Below, piece after piece: positions 27,133 through 36,086 of a stretch of DNA of 64,000 nucleotides. A program made the position numbers and the translations under genes. Below the pieces are notes generated by a model that worked only from the letters and a program-made list of their open reading frames with translations, did not search any database and was not told where the DNA came from. Origin of the DNA: Verrucomicrobiales bacterium. GTDB lineage: Bacteria > Verrucomicrobiota > Verrucomicrobiia > Verrucomicrobiales > DEV007. The stretch is taken from positions 153,263 to 217,262 of the forward strand of contig JARGNI010000005.1 in NCBI GenBank assembly GCA_029213195.1. The letters run 5' to 3'. Positions within the stretch are counted from its first letter, which is position 1, and every line of letters begins with the position of its first letter.

Positions 27133-27777
27133 ATGAAATTTCGTTTTCCCAGAATCCTCTCTTCCCTTTTCCGCGTCGGACTTGCGCTCTTTCTCACCGC
27201 CGTCCTTCTCGTTTTCCTGGCGGGACTTCGGCTCAGCCAGAAACCTGAGGCTCCGCTCCTCACGCTCCGAACCATGGAGACGGCACGTCCCGTCAGTCTT
27301 CCTGCGCCACCCCCTCCACCTTCGGAAACGCAGCCCACGCCCCCGACCGCGACACCCGAGCTTCCTGAACTCGACCTTGAGTGGGATCCGGTTTCCCCTG
27401 CCATTCCCGCCAAGGCACCCCAGGAAATCTCGTTCCAGTTGCCGAGCACGGAGTTCGCCCAGCAATCAGAAGCGCCCCGTGCCTCGATGACGTTCACCGC
27501 GAGCGAACTCGATGCCCAACCGAGACTGGTCAACCGTCCCAATGTGACTTTCCCCGCGGTGCTCCAGAACCAGGGAATCACCGAGGGCAAAGTGGTCCTC
27601 GAGGTCCTCATCAGCTCCGCCGGCAACGTCAATGTCCGCCGCGTTCTCGAAACCAGTCACACCGAGCTCACCGAAATGGGCGAGTCCTTCGCCTCGCGTG
27701 CCAAGTTCACCCCGCCGAAAAAGGACGGTCGGCCCGTCAACGCTCTCTTCCGCTGGCCGCTCATCCTGAAACTCTGA
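27133..27777 (+). CDS. tonB: TonB energy transducer
   Basis: 214 residues from the ATG at 27133. One N-terminal membrane helix (~13-33) is followed by a Pro-rich spacer (residues ~55-95), shorter than in E. coli TonB as is usual for TonB2 types. The C-terminal TonB domain has FPAVLQNQGITEGKVVLEVL and ASRAKFTPPKKDGRPVNALF. It transmits force to the FecA-like receptor by contacting its TonB box. The stop overlaps the start of the TPR gene. Confidence 0.92.
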   Translation: MKFRFPRILSSLFRVGLALFLTAVLLVFLAGLRLSQKPEAPLLTLRTMETARPVSLPAPPPPPSETQPTPPTATPELPELDLEWDPVSPAIPAKAPQEISFQLPSTEFAQQSEAPRASMTFTASELDAQPRLVNRPNVTFPAVLQNQGITEGKVVLEVLISSAGNVNVRRVLETSHTELTEMGESFASRAKFTPPKKDGRPVNALFRWPLILKL

Positions 27778-29135
27778 TGCGATTTCTCCTCCCAGTCCTG
27801 CTCGGTTTCGCGAGTCTTGTCGGTGGACAGGAGTCGACCTCGAACCCACTTCCGATCGATCCTCTCTGGAAGAGTGAATCGTTCCGCAAGGCAGTCACGG
27901 GGAGTTACGGGATCGATTCGCAGATCGAACCCCGCATCACCACCGACGAAGAATTCTATCTCGATGCCGCAGCCAAAGCGATGGCGGAAGAGAAGCGAGA
28001 GGACGCCATCACCGCGCTGAGCGAGTCCTCCATCCTGCCCCGCAGTGCCGCGATGCTCTTCATGCTCGGCACCCTTCATTTCGAGGAAGGCAACCGCGAA
28101 GAGGCCACCACTCGCCTCGAGGAAGCCCTCGCCCTCTTTCCCAATTTTCGGGACGCGCACCGCAATCTCGCGATCGTCTATGTCCAGCAGGAAGAATGGG
28201 AAAACGCTCAGACGCATCTCATCCGGGCCATGGAACTGGGCTCGCGTGAAGCGGTCACGCTCGGCCTCCTCGGCTATTGCCATTCGGTAGCAGGAAAACA
28301 CCAGGCGGCACTCGATGCCTACCGCATCGCGGCTCTCTCACAGCCTGAGGAAAAGCAATGGAAACTCGGTCAGGCCCAGGCACTGCTCTCCCTCGACGAA
28401 GCCCGGAAGGCCACCCTGATCTACCAGGAAATTCTCGAGGAGGAGCCCGCCGACTGGAACCTCTGGCTAACCCAGGCCGACGGATGGATCACTCTCGATC
28501 TCCCGATCGCCGCCATTGCGAATCTCGATGCGGCTCGTCGGGCCGGTCAACTCTCGCCAGACGGCACGCTCTCGCTGGGACACCTGTTTCTCCAGAATGA
28601 TCTCCTCGACCTCGCGATGCAGCGATACGAGGAGGCGTTTGCGATTCCTGACGCGATTGTACCCGGCAAGCAAATCGAGACTCTCGAATACCTGACCCAG
28701 CTTGGGAGGTTTTCCGAAGCTGCCCAACTCCTCCAACAGCTCCCCGAGGAGCGTTTTGCCTCGGCCGATTCCCCTTCCGTGGAAGGGCGCTACCAGAGAG
28801 TCTCCAGTCTCCTCGAAGTTGAAATCGGCGATCCCGAGAAAGGAGCGAGCCAGCTCGAGGCCTGGTTGAAGAAAAACCCCATCGACGGACAAGCCCTCCT
28901 TCTCCTCGCCAAATATCGGGAATCCCAGGGCGAACGCGAAGTGGCCGAGATGCTCTACGAGCAGGCCACCGGCATTCCCGACGAAGCCGCTGCCGCGCAC
29001 CGTGCCTGGGGAAACCTTCTCCTCGCAGAGCGGGACTACGAAGGAGCCATCGAGCAGTGGGAACAATCGCTCGCGCTTCGCCCGAGTGCATCGCTGGAAT
29101 CCTCGCTCGAAGCGGTGCGCGAGCTTCTCCCGTAA
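27777..29135 (+). CDS. TPR-repeat periplasmic protein at the end of the TonB locus
   Basis: 452 residues from the ATG at 27777, which overlaps the tonB stop (TGATG). A signal peptide (residues 1-17) is followed by at least eight tetratricopeptide-like repeats (for example LGTLHFEEGNREEATTRLEE and ALLLLAKYRESQGEREVAEM). A TPR protein ends the TonB2 cluster in Vibrio, Pseudoalteromonas and related bacteria, where it is thought to assist the complex. Here the same order is kept. It probably works as a periplasmic scaffold. Confidence 0.88.
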   Translation: MRFLLPVLLGFASLVGGQESTSNPLPIDPLWKSESFRKAVTGSYGIDSQIEPRITTDEEFYLDAAAKAMAEEKREDAITALSESSILPRSAAMLFMLGTLHFEEGNREEATTRLEEALALFPNFRDAHRNLAIVYVQQEEWENAQTHLIRAMELGSREAVTLGLLGYCHSVAGKHQAALDAYRIAALSQPEEKQWKLGQAQALLSLDEARKATLIYQEILEEEPADWNLWLTQADGWITLDLPIAAIANLDAARRAGQLSPDGTLSLGHLFLQNDLLDLAMQRYEEAFAIPDAIVPGKQIETLEYLTQLGRFSEAAQLLQQLPEERFASADSPSVEGRYQRVSSLLEVEIGDPEKGASQLEAWLKKNPIDGQALLLLAKYRESQGEREVAEMLYEQATGIPDEAAAAHRAWGNLLLAERDYEGAIEQWEQSLALRPSASLESSLEAVRELLP

Positions 29136-29209
29136 CGCGCCGCCTCGAATGAGTTCTCCGGGGACGAGAATTGACATTCCCCCACCTCTTTCGCCAGACT
29201 CGACAGGGT

Positions 29210-30043
29210 ATGGTCACGGATCCAACCCTGTTTCTTCGGCGCAGTCTTCGCCTCGCACTTGTCATCGGCACTCTCGTCCCCCTTTTGACCATCCCGCTGA
29301 AAGCGGGAGAATCCGGAAAGAAGGTTCATCGGGGAATTCATTTCTGGTTCTACGAATACGATCCGGCTGTCGAAGAATTGAGCCTTCATCTCACCGACAA
29401 GGCAGGCGACCCCAACACCTTTCCCAAGGTGGCCGAGAAAGTGACCGCGGAGGGAAAGAACCTCCTTTTTGCGACCAACTCCGGGATCTTCGAAGGAGAC
29501 TTCCGCCCCACCGGTCTCCATGTCAGCGACGGAAAAACGATCACCAAGCTGAACCTGGAAACCTTCGTCAAGGAGCGTGAGGGACAGTTTACTCCGAATT
29601 TCTTCCTCAAGCCCAACGCTGTCTTTGCCATCGATGAAGCCGGCCAGGCGGTCGTCCTCGAGTCGAAGCGTTTCTCTCAATCCGGGATCAAGCCAAGGAT
29701 CGCGACCCAGTCCGGTCCCCTTCTCGTCGCGAATGGCAAGATCCACCCGATCCTGACCGCCGATTCGACCAGCGCCCGGCTTCGCAACGGGGTCGGGGTG
29801 CGAAAAGACGGGACCGTCGTCTTTGCTTGTTCCGTCATGGATCAGGAACTCGGCCGCAGCAATCTCTACACCTTCGCCGAATTCTTTCGCGATGTGCTCC
29901 ACTGTCCCGACACGCTCTACCTCGATGGGGATATCTCCTACGTCTACATCGACGGAAAAACAGGACCACTGGAAAAGACCAACTTCTTTGCCGGGATCTT
30001 CGCCATCACCCCACGAGATCCAGCGCCAAAACCTCAGCCATGA
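29210..30043 (+). CDS. Phosphodiester glycosidase family protein (DUF2233), secreted
   Basis: About 277 residues from the ATG at 29210; an alternative start at 29171 adds 13 residues before the signal sequence. A signal peptide ends near PLKAG. The DUF2233/NAGPA-like domain contains NLLFATNSGIFEGDFRPTGL, a segment typical for the family, then RNGVGVRKDG and CPDTLYLDGDISYVYI. Relatives cleave GlcNAc-1-phosphodiesters (human uncovering enzyme) or remove phosphodiester sugar caps. The stop overlaps the sulfatase ATG by 4 bp, so the two are translated together and may act on the same glycan. Confidence 0.85.
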   Translation: MVTDPTLFLRRSLRLALVIGTLVPLLTIPLKAGESGKKVHRGIHFWFYEYDPAVEELSLHLTDKAGDPNTFPKVAEKVTAEGKNLLFATNSGIFEGDFRPTGLHVSDGKTITKLNLETFVKEREGQFTPNFFLKPNAVFAIDEAGQAVVLESKRFSQSGIKPRIATQSGPLLVANGKIHPILTADSTSARLRNGVGVRKDGTVVFACSVMDQELGRSNLYTFAEFFRDVLHCPDTLYLDGDISYVYIDGKTGPLEKTNFFAGIFAITPRDPAPKPQP

Positions 30044-31494
30044 ATTTCTTTCGCATCCTCCGACTCGCCTTCTGCCTTGCTGCCCTGATTCCGATCTCGA
30101 GCGAAACGGCCGACTGGGAAGGGCCCAACATTCTTCTCATTGTTTCCGACGATCAGGGCTACAACGATCTCGGGATCCTGGGGAATGGCATTCTCACCCC
30201 CCATCTCGATCGACTCGCGGCCGAGGGAACCCGATTGACCAGCTTCTATGTCGCCTGGCCTGCCTGCACCCCGAGCCGAGCCGCTCTGCTGACGGGTCGC
30301 TATCCGCAGCGGAATGGAATCTACGACATGATCCGGAACGAGGCCCCCGACTACGGCTATCGCTATCCTCCCGCCGAATACGACGTCAGCTTCGAGCGCA
30401 TCGGAGGAATGGATCTGAAAGAGAAGATCCTCCCCCAGTTTCTTCCCGAGGAATTCATGAGTGCGATCTATGGCAAGTGGGACCTCGGCACCTTGAAACG
30501 CTTTCTGCCGACCAACCGGGGATTCGATGATTTCTACGGATTCGTGAATACTGGAATCGATTACTACACCCACGAGCGCTACGGCGTGCCGAGCATGTTT
30601 CGCAACCTGGAGCCGACCGAGGCCGACAAGGGGACCTATTGCACCACCCTCTTCGAACGCGAAGCGATTCGTTTTCTCGACGAGCACGCCGGGAAGAAGC
30701 CCTTCTTCCTCTATGTCCCCTTCAATGCTCCCCACAATTCCTCCGCTCTCGAACCCGAAATCCGAACCTCGGTCCAGGCACCGGAAGAGTTCAAGAAACT
30801 CTATCCCCCGGTTGAAAAGGAATTCCGCGAAGTCGAAAAATATCGCTACGGCGAGCCTGCCAAAGTCGTCACTCCTGAGGCGCGACAACGCGACTACCGG
30901 GCGTCGGTCACCTGCATGGATGCCTCGATCGGAAAGATGCTCGACCTGCTCGATGAGCGAGGAGTCGCCGACGACACCATCGTGATCTTCTTTTCCGACA
31001 ATGGTGGCTCGGGAGGAGCGGACAACACTCCGCTTCGAGGTCGCAAAGCCCAGATGTGGGAAGGCGGGATCCGGGTTCCCTGCCTCATTCGATGGCCCGG
31101 TGGAGAGGTTCCTGCCGGGATCGTCAACGACGCCTTTTTGAGCAGCCTCGAACTCGTCCCCAGTCTTTGCGCAGCGACGGGTGGGACGACGGCGATCCAT
31201 CTTCCTCTCGATGGCTACAACTGGTGGCCCGCCTTGTCGGGCAAGACCGAGTCCCCCCGAAAAACCATGTTCTGGAGACGGAGGGATCAATACGCGGCAA
31301 GAGTCGGAGACTGGAAATGGGTCGTCATGGGTTCGAAGCAGCGTGGTTTGTTCGATCTCTCCGTCGATCCGGGAGAAAAGAACGATCTCTCGGAAACTCG
31401 CCCCGAAAAGCTCAAGGAATTGCAGGAAGCTTTCGCAAACTGGGAAAAGGAAATGGAAGAAGCCGAACCTCGCGGTCCCTTTCGAGATTTCTGA
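30040..31494 (+). CDS. Secreted sulfatase
   Basis: 484 residues from the ATG at 30040. A signal peptide (1-~24) is followed by the metal-binding strand NILLIVSDDQGYNDLG and formylglycine site C76-T-P-S-R80. YGKWDLG replaces the usual GKWHLG, so the histidine of that motif is changed to aspartate; the second metal strand FFSDNGG is present. The overall layout is arylsulfatase A/N-acetylgalactosamine-sulfatase-like. It is translationally coupled to the DUF2233 gene. The KWD variant may affect substrate preference or activity. Confidence 0.93.
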   Translation: MNFFRILRLAFCLAALIPISSETADWEGPNILLIVSDDQGYNDLGILGNGILTPHLDRLAAEGTRLTSFYVAWPACTPSRAALLTGRYPQRNGIYDMIRNEAPDYGYRYPPAEYDVSFERIGGMDLKEKILPQFLPEEFMSAIYGKWDLGTLKRFLPTNRGFDDFYGFVNTGIDYYTHERYGVPSMFRNLEPTEADKGTYCTTLFEREAIRFLDEHAGKKPFFLYVPFNAPHNSSALEPEIRTSVQAPEEFKKLYPPVEKEFREVEKYRYGEPAKVVTPEARQRDYRASVTCMDASIGKMLDLLDERGVADDTIVIFFSDNGGSGGADNTPLRGRKAQMWEGGIRVPCLIRWPGGEVPAGIVNDAFLSSLELVPSLCAATGGTTAIHLPLDGYNWWPALSGKTESPRKTMFWRRRDQYAARVGDWKWVVMGSKQRGLFDLSVDPGEKNDLSETRPEKLKELQEAFANWEKEMEEAEPRGPFRDF

Positions 31495-31529
31495 CGGCGC
31501 CAAAGACCAAAGACCAAATCTCGAGTTTC

Positions 31530-32381
31530 CTACTCCACCTCCCGAACCTCTTCTGGCAGATCGGGGATCTCGGATTGCTTGCTGCTCATCCGGAAGCCGG
31601 GAAGCCCCGTGGGAGCCGCCTCTTCCTTTTCGCCCTTTTCCAAGGACGCTTCCTCTACGCCCAGGAGGATTTCGGTCGCCGTTGCGGGGAGTTCGGTCGC
31701 CACCACACCCCCGGGAAAGAGGGCATTTTCCATGAGGATGTCTTTCCCATCGCCAGGCAAGTCCTTCTCTTCGACATACTGAGTCGTTCCCCACTCGACT
31801 CCGTCCCCAACGAAAACGGCAGGAAGACTCCGCTGTTTGAAATTGATCTGGGAATCGAGCCACTCGAGACTGGTATGCAGAAGCTGGTATTGCGACTCGA
31901 CCGCGTCTCGAAACTCATCCGGTTTCTCGAAGATGATTTCATCGAGAAGCACCTTGGCGATATCGAGGGTATTCAGAGACTCGACAAATTGGTTCGCAAA
32001 ACGGAGCCGCAGTCCTTCCTCGTAGGAATCGATGAAGTCGAGATACTTTCTCATGATCTCCTGCTCTCCGGGTTTCAGCTTCTGCTGTGCAATCTCGATC
32101 TGAGTCTCTAGGAGGCCTTTTCGAAAAGAAATGATCTCCGGCTCGAAGGCAGGGTGCCTTTCAGCGAGAATCTCGACCTGACGGTGAGATTCAATAAAAC
32201 TTCCCAGGGCCAGGGGCCAGAGCTCGGCCTTGGCAAGGCGCTCTCCCGTCTGGAGCCAGCCGTAGGCGCTGACCCAGAGATCATCGGCATTTCCCTCCGT
32301 CGCGTCCTGCGACATCACGAAACTTCCCCATCCACCTGCGCCGAGGAGGAGAGCAACGAGGATGATTCGTAAGCGAAGCAT
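31530..32381 (-). CDS. Secreted helical protein of unknown function, partner of the FHA protein gene
   Basis: 283 residues. A signal peptide or anchor (~1-24) is followed by an all-helical, TPR-like or coiled region (~35-190; WLQTGERLAKAELWPLALGS and YEEGLRLRFANQFVESLNTL) and an acidic, disordered C-terminus. I recognise no family. It lies 13 bp downstream of the FHA/coiled-coil gene on the same strand, so the two are one transcription unit. Convergent with the sulfatase gene. Confidence 0.72.
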   Translation of the reverse strand: MLRLRIILVALLLGAGGWGSFVMSQDATEGNADDLWVSAYGWLQTGERLAKAELWPLALGSFIESHRQVEILAERHPAFEPEIISFRKGLLETQIEIAQQKLKPGEQEIMRKYLDFIDSYEEGLRLRFANQFVESLNTLDIAKVLLDEIIFEKPDEFRDAVESQYQLLHTSLEWLDSQINFKQRSLPAVFVGDGVEWGTTQYVEEKDLPGDGKDILMENALFPGGVVATELPATATEILLGVEEASLEKGEKEEAAPTGLPGFRMSSKQSEIPDLPEEVREVE

Positions 32382-32394
32382 GCGAACGCTACCA

Positions 32395-34368
32395 TCAACG
32401 CTCCGTCTCGCGAATCAAGACCTCGACTTTACGCAACAACACGGACCCCTCGCCTTGACCGGCCCGATATCCCGAACGGATCACCTTCTTCACGACCCCG
32501 GGATGAAAGGGTTGCTCCCCGTATTCGCGAGTTCCCCACCCCTTCTTTTCCAGGATCTGGACCTCCTTGCGATGTTTCAAGGTCAACTCCGTCCCTGGTT
32601 CGAGCGTGAATTCGGTGACACCATTCGCTTCGAGAATGCCAACCAAACGCTTCGAGAATTCTTCGAGCTCGTAGACCACCTCCCGAAGCTTCTTCGATCG
32701 ACGGTATCCCGCCATGATCTGCTCGAGGAACTCGAGATTGCTCACGAGAGAGAGAAGAATCTGTCTTTCGCGATCCTTGGCAATGACCATGGATTCGAAT
32801 CTCTCCGGGATTTCGATCTGGACGCCCCTCCGGCTCAGGCCCTGGGCTCTTCGCACCTCGACATCGACCTCTTCTCGAAGCCCTTTTACATCCTCGGTCA
32901 AGGATGCCACCTCCGTCTCTTTTTCTTCCCGCTCCCGATTCAGTTCGGAGATCTGGGATTCGAGAATCGTGACTTCCTTTTCCAACTCGACCTGAACCCG
33001 TTTCCCAAACTTTTCCCAGATGGGCTCGACGTCATCCAGCTCTGCCCGGATCGCCAATCGGAGACGCTCCGCTTCCTCGAAACAGTCGTTGACCGTCTGC
33101 AAACCCTCCGGCCCAGTCAACTCTGCCTCCATCTTCCAAAATCTCCAATCCTGATGCAGTTGCGCCAGGTATTTCCGAAATAAGTCAAAAAACGATTCCA
33201 GCTGCTTTCTCTGGGACTCGCCATTCTCCAGGCTCAGTTGCAGCGAATGATTTGTCTCTTCGAGATTGGTCTTGAGAGCTTCGTAGGCGTTGCGCCACTG
33301 CGCGCAATCCGCTTCCAGGCCAGCCACCTGCTCCTCGGTGCTCGCCAGCTTTCTCTCCAGTCCTTCTTTCTCGAACTGGACTGCAGCGATCACCTTTTCA
33401 CGATCCAACACCTCGGCACCACGCCCCTGGAGATCGGTTCGGGACTTCTCCAATTGCGCCTGCAGATCTTCGCATTGCCGGCCCCGGCTCGCCAAGGAGG
33501 CTTCGACAGATTGCCGGGCTTCGATCTCGGAATTCAACTCGCGGGCGACCCTGTCCTTCTCTGCCGATATCCGGGTCAACTCGTCAGATCGCTCCGCCAG
33601 GGTTGCTTCGGTTTTCTTGAGGCGATCCAATCTCTCTCCGGATTCCTTCTGCAAATCACCAACCTGGGATTGAAGCGACTCGACCGTCGCCTTCAATTTC
33701 TCGATCTCGCTCTGACGCTCCCCGCTTGTCGACTCTGCCCGGCTGAGCAATTCGAATCGCTCCTTCGATTCCTCCTGAAGCTTTCCGATCAGATCTTTCT
33801 GCAGGTTCGCATCCTCATCCGCTTTCTGGAGCTGGAGGCGGGTCGCTTGATTTTCCTTCTCCAGTTCCTCAACCCGCTTCTTCCGCGACTCGATTTCCGC
33901 CATCCACTGGCTTTCGCGACTTCGCAGTTCTTCGATTTGGGTCTCCGAGGAGCGATTCAATTCCTCGAGAGCCTGAACCTTCGCTACCAGGTCCGCCGTC
34001 GAACTGGATGGCGTTGCCGCTTTCTCGGCTGGGGCGACGGCTGCATCCTCGCCAGAGCCCAGGGCATCCCCTTCGACGACCCGGTAGGCGAGATAGGCAA
34101 ATTTCACCACGTCGCCCTGCTGCAATTCCTTTCGCTCGATCCGAACGCCATTCACAAAGGTGCCATTGCTTGAATCGCAATCGACCAGTTCGACGCCGTT
34201 GATCTCCGATCCCTTGAGCAAGGCGTGCTCCGCCGAGATCGAGGAGTGATTAATCTGCACATCGTTGTCCTCCAAGCGCCCCACCCGGAACGTCCGCGCT
34301 CCCTCAGGGAGCGAAATCGGATCCGAGGCAGAAGCCTCCTTGTGGATCGCCTGGAGAATCAATGGCAT
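32395..34368 (-). CDS. FHA domain protein with long coiled coil
   Basis: 657 residues. Residues ~1-100 are a forkhead-associated domain with the conserved residues of FRVGRLEDNDVQI, SSISAEHALL and SSNGTFVNGVRI, which binds phosphothreonine peptides. A linker rich in Ala/Glu is followed by an almost continuous coiled coil (~125-530) and a basic C-terminal region that may include a small beta domain (VTEFTLEPGTELTLKHRK). No membrane segment. It likely works as a cytosolic scaffold that reads phosphorylation by a Ser/Thr kinase. It is the first gene of a two-gene operon. Confidence 0.85.
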   Translation of the reverse strand: MPLILQAIHKEASASDPISLPEGARTFRVGRLEDNDVQINHSSISAEHALLKGSEINGVELVDCDSSNGTFVNGVRIERKELQQGDVVKFAYLAYRVVEGDALGSGEDAAVAPAEKAATPSSSTADLVAKVQALEELNRSSETQIEELRSRESQWMAEIESRKKRVEELEKENQATRLQLQKADEDANLQKDLIGKLQEESKERFELLSRAESTSGERQSEIEKLKATVESLQSQVGDLQKESGERLDRLKKTEATLAERSDELTRISAEKDRVARELNSEIEARQSVEASLASRGRQCEDLQAQLEKSRTDLQGRGAEVLDREKVIAAVQFEKEGLERKLASTEEQVAGLEADCAQWRNAYEALKTNLEETNHSLQLSLENGESQRKQLESFFDLFRKYLAQLHQDWRFWKMEAELTGPEGLQTVNDCFEEAERLRLAIRAELDDVEPIWEKFGKRVQVELEKEVTILESQISELNREREEKETEVASLTEDVKGLREEVDVEVRRAQGLSRRGVQIEIPERFESMVIAKDRERQILLSLVSNLEFLEQIMAGYRRSKKLREVVYELEEFSKRLVGILEANGVTEFTLEPGTELTLKHRKEVQILEKKGWGTREYGEQPFHPGVVKKVIRSGYRAGQGEGSVLLRKVEVLIRETER

Positions 34369-34556
34369 AGCGGTTGGCGGGAAAATATACCCGGGGTGAT
34401 AACGTTTACGCGGCTTCCCCTATCGGCAACGCAAAATCGTCACGCGATTTTACGAAATGATCCGGTAACCCTGACAGAACTCTTTTCCCTTTTTCACCCT
34501 ACGTGGACAAGGAATTGACTCAGGTTCATCTACCTGTCACGATGATCCCAGAAGGT

Positions 34557-35990
34557 ATGAATAATTCAGAAACTCCCCCGACAACAAGACGCCAAGCGAT
34601 CAAGACAACCGCCGCCGCCACCGCACTGGCAGGCGTTGCCCTTCCCCACGTGCACGCCCAGGTCAACGAAGAGGTCAAAATTTCGCTGATCGGCTGCGGC
34701 GGCCGAGGCACTGGTGCAGTCAAGAACGCCATGTCAGTTTCGGGGACACTGGGGCCGCTCAAGCTCCACGCGATGGCGGATGTATTCGACGACAAGCTCA
34801 ACCGCTCCTACGAAACCCTCAGGAAAGATCCCGTCGTTGGTGACAAGGTCGATGTTCCGGAAGAACGACGCTTCATCGGTTTCGAAGGCTACAAACAAGC
34901 CATGGATGCCATGAGCCCGGGCGATATTGCTATTTTGACCACGCCGCTGGCCTTCCGTTGGCCGATGTTCGAGTATGCGGTCGAGAAAGGTCTCCATGTC
35001 TTCATGGAGAAGCCTCTCTCCGCGGACGGCTTTGGATCGCGCAAGCTCCTGGAGATCAACGAAAAGGCCAAGGAGAAAAACCTCAAGGTAGGTGTCGGGC
35101 TCATGTGTAGACACTGCAAATCCAGGAATGAGCTCAAGAAGCGTACTGACGATGGGGCCATCGGTGACATCATGATGCTGCGCTCGTACCGGATGCAGGG
35201 TCCTATCGGGAGTTGTTTCACTCCGAAAAACACGACAGACCAAAGCGAGCTGATGTACCAGATTCGCAACTTCCACTCCTTTCTCTGGCTCAGTGGTGGA
35301 TCGTTCAGTGACTTTTTCATCCATGGAATTGACGAGATGTGCATGATCAAGAATGCGTTTCCCGTAGAGGCAAAAGCCACCGGAGGCCGCCATTACAAGA
35401 CGATCGAACGCAATGGCGAGGAGCTGGAAGCGGTCGATCAGAACTTCGACAGCTACGGCGTCGAATACACCTTTGCCGACGGAGCCAAGGCCTATTTCGA
35501 CGGTCGCAACACGAAGGGCTGTCACCAGGAATTTGCTGCCTACGCACATGGCACAAAAGGCTCGGCTGTGATCTCGACCTCCAGTCATGTTCCCGCCCGC
35601 TCCCGGATCTACTCCGATCAAAATATCGAGAAAAACTGGCGGGCTACGCCGGAGAATCTCGTCTGGGCCTTTCCTACGGGCCCACGCGGAGTCAGCCTCG
35701 AAGGCAATCCCTATGATATCGAGTGGGAGATCCTGATCGACGCGATTCGCAACAACAAGGAGCACAATGAGGTCGAACGAGGAGTTGCGGCAAGTGTCAC
35801 CACTTCGATGGGGCGCATGGCAGCTCACACCGGACAAATCATCACCTACGACCAGATGCTTAACAGCGAGCATGTCATGGCTCCTAACGTGAAGGACCTC
35901 GCCCTCAATGGGGAATCTCCCCTGATGCCAGACGAAGATGGGCACTACGCCAAACCAGAACCTGGCGCGAAGAAAGATCGGGAGTATTGA
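34557..35990 (+). CDS. Gfo/Idh/MocA family oxidoreductase with Tat signal
   Basis: About 477 residues from the ATG at 34557; earlier starts at 34503 and 34542 would put unusual residues before the signal. A twin-arginine motif TRRQAIKTT near residue 9 and an Ala-rich hydrophobic stretch mean export in folded form with bound cofactor. The NAD(P)-binding Rossmann fold follows (SLIGCGGRGTGAVKNA), then the family segment HVFMEKPLSADGFGSRKLLE. These exported dehydrogenases are expanded in PVC bacteria and act on sugars or inositols; the substrate is not predictable. Monocistronic, with a terminator. Confidence 0.9.
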   Translation: MNNSETPPTTRRQAIKTTAAATALAGVALPHVHAQVNEEVKISLIGCGGRGTGAVKNAMSVSGTLGPLKLHAMADVFDDKLNRSYETLRKDPVVGDKVDVPEERRFIGFEGYKQAMDAMSPGDIAILTTPLAFRWPMFEYAVEKGLHVFMEKPLSADGFGSRKLLEINEKAKEKNLKVGVGLMCRHCKSRNELKKRTDDGAIGDIMMLRSYRMQGPIGSCFTPKNTTDQSELMYQIRNFHSFLWLSGGSFSDFFIHGIDEMCMIKNAFPVEAKATGGRHYKTIERNGEELEAVDQNFDSYGVEYTFADGAKAYFDGRNTKGCHQEFAAYAHGTKGSAVISTSSHVPARSRIYSDQNIEKNWRATPENLVWAFPTGPRGVSLEGNPYDIEWEILIDAIRNNKEHNEVERGVAASVTTSMGRMAAHTGQIITYDQMLNSEHVMAPNVKDLALNGESPLMPDEDGHYAKPEPGAKKDREY

Positions 35991-36020
35991 TCCTCTGGAT
36001 CGCGAAAACCATTCGAACCA

Positions 36021-36054
36021 AGACCTCTCGCCTCCTGCAAGCGAGGGGTCTTTT
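36021..36054 (+). terminator. Terminator after the oxidoreductase gene
   Basis: An 11-bp stem (36021-36031 with 36041-36051, one G-T pair) with a 9-nt loop is followed by a T-rich stretch (TTTTCGTTT). Confidence 0.85.
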
Positions 36055-36086
36055 CGTTTCTGGCCGTCGTTCTTGAGCGAGCAAGG

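Noticed and set aside
30034..31863. A 609-codon minus-strand open frame
   Set aside because: Antisense shadow of the sulfatase at 30040; no family features.
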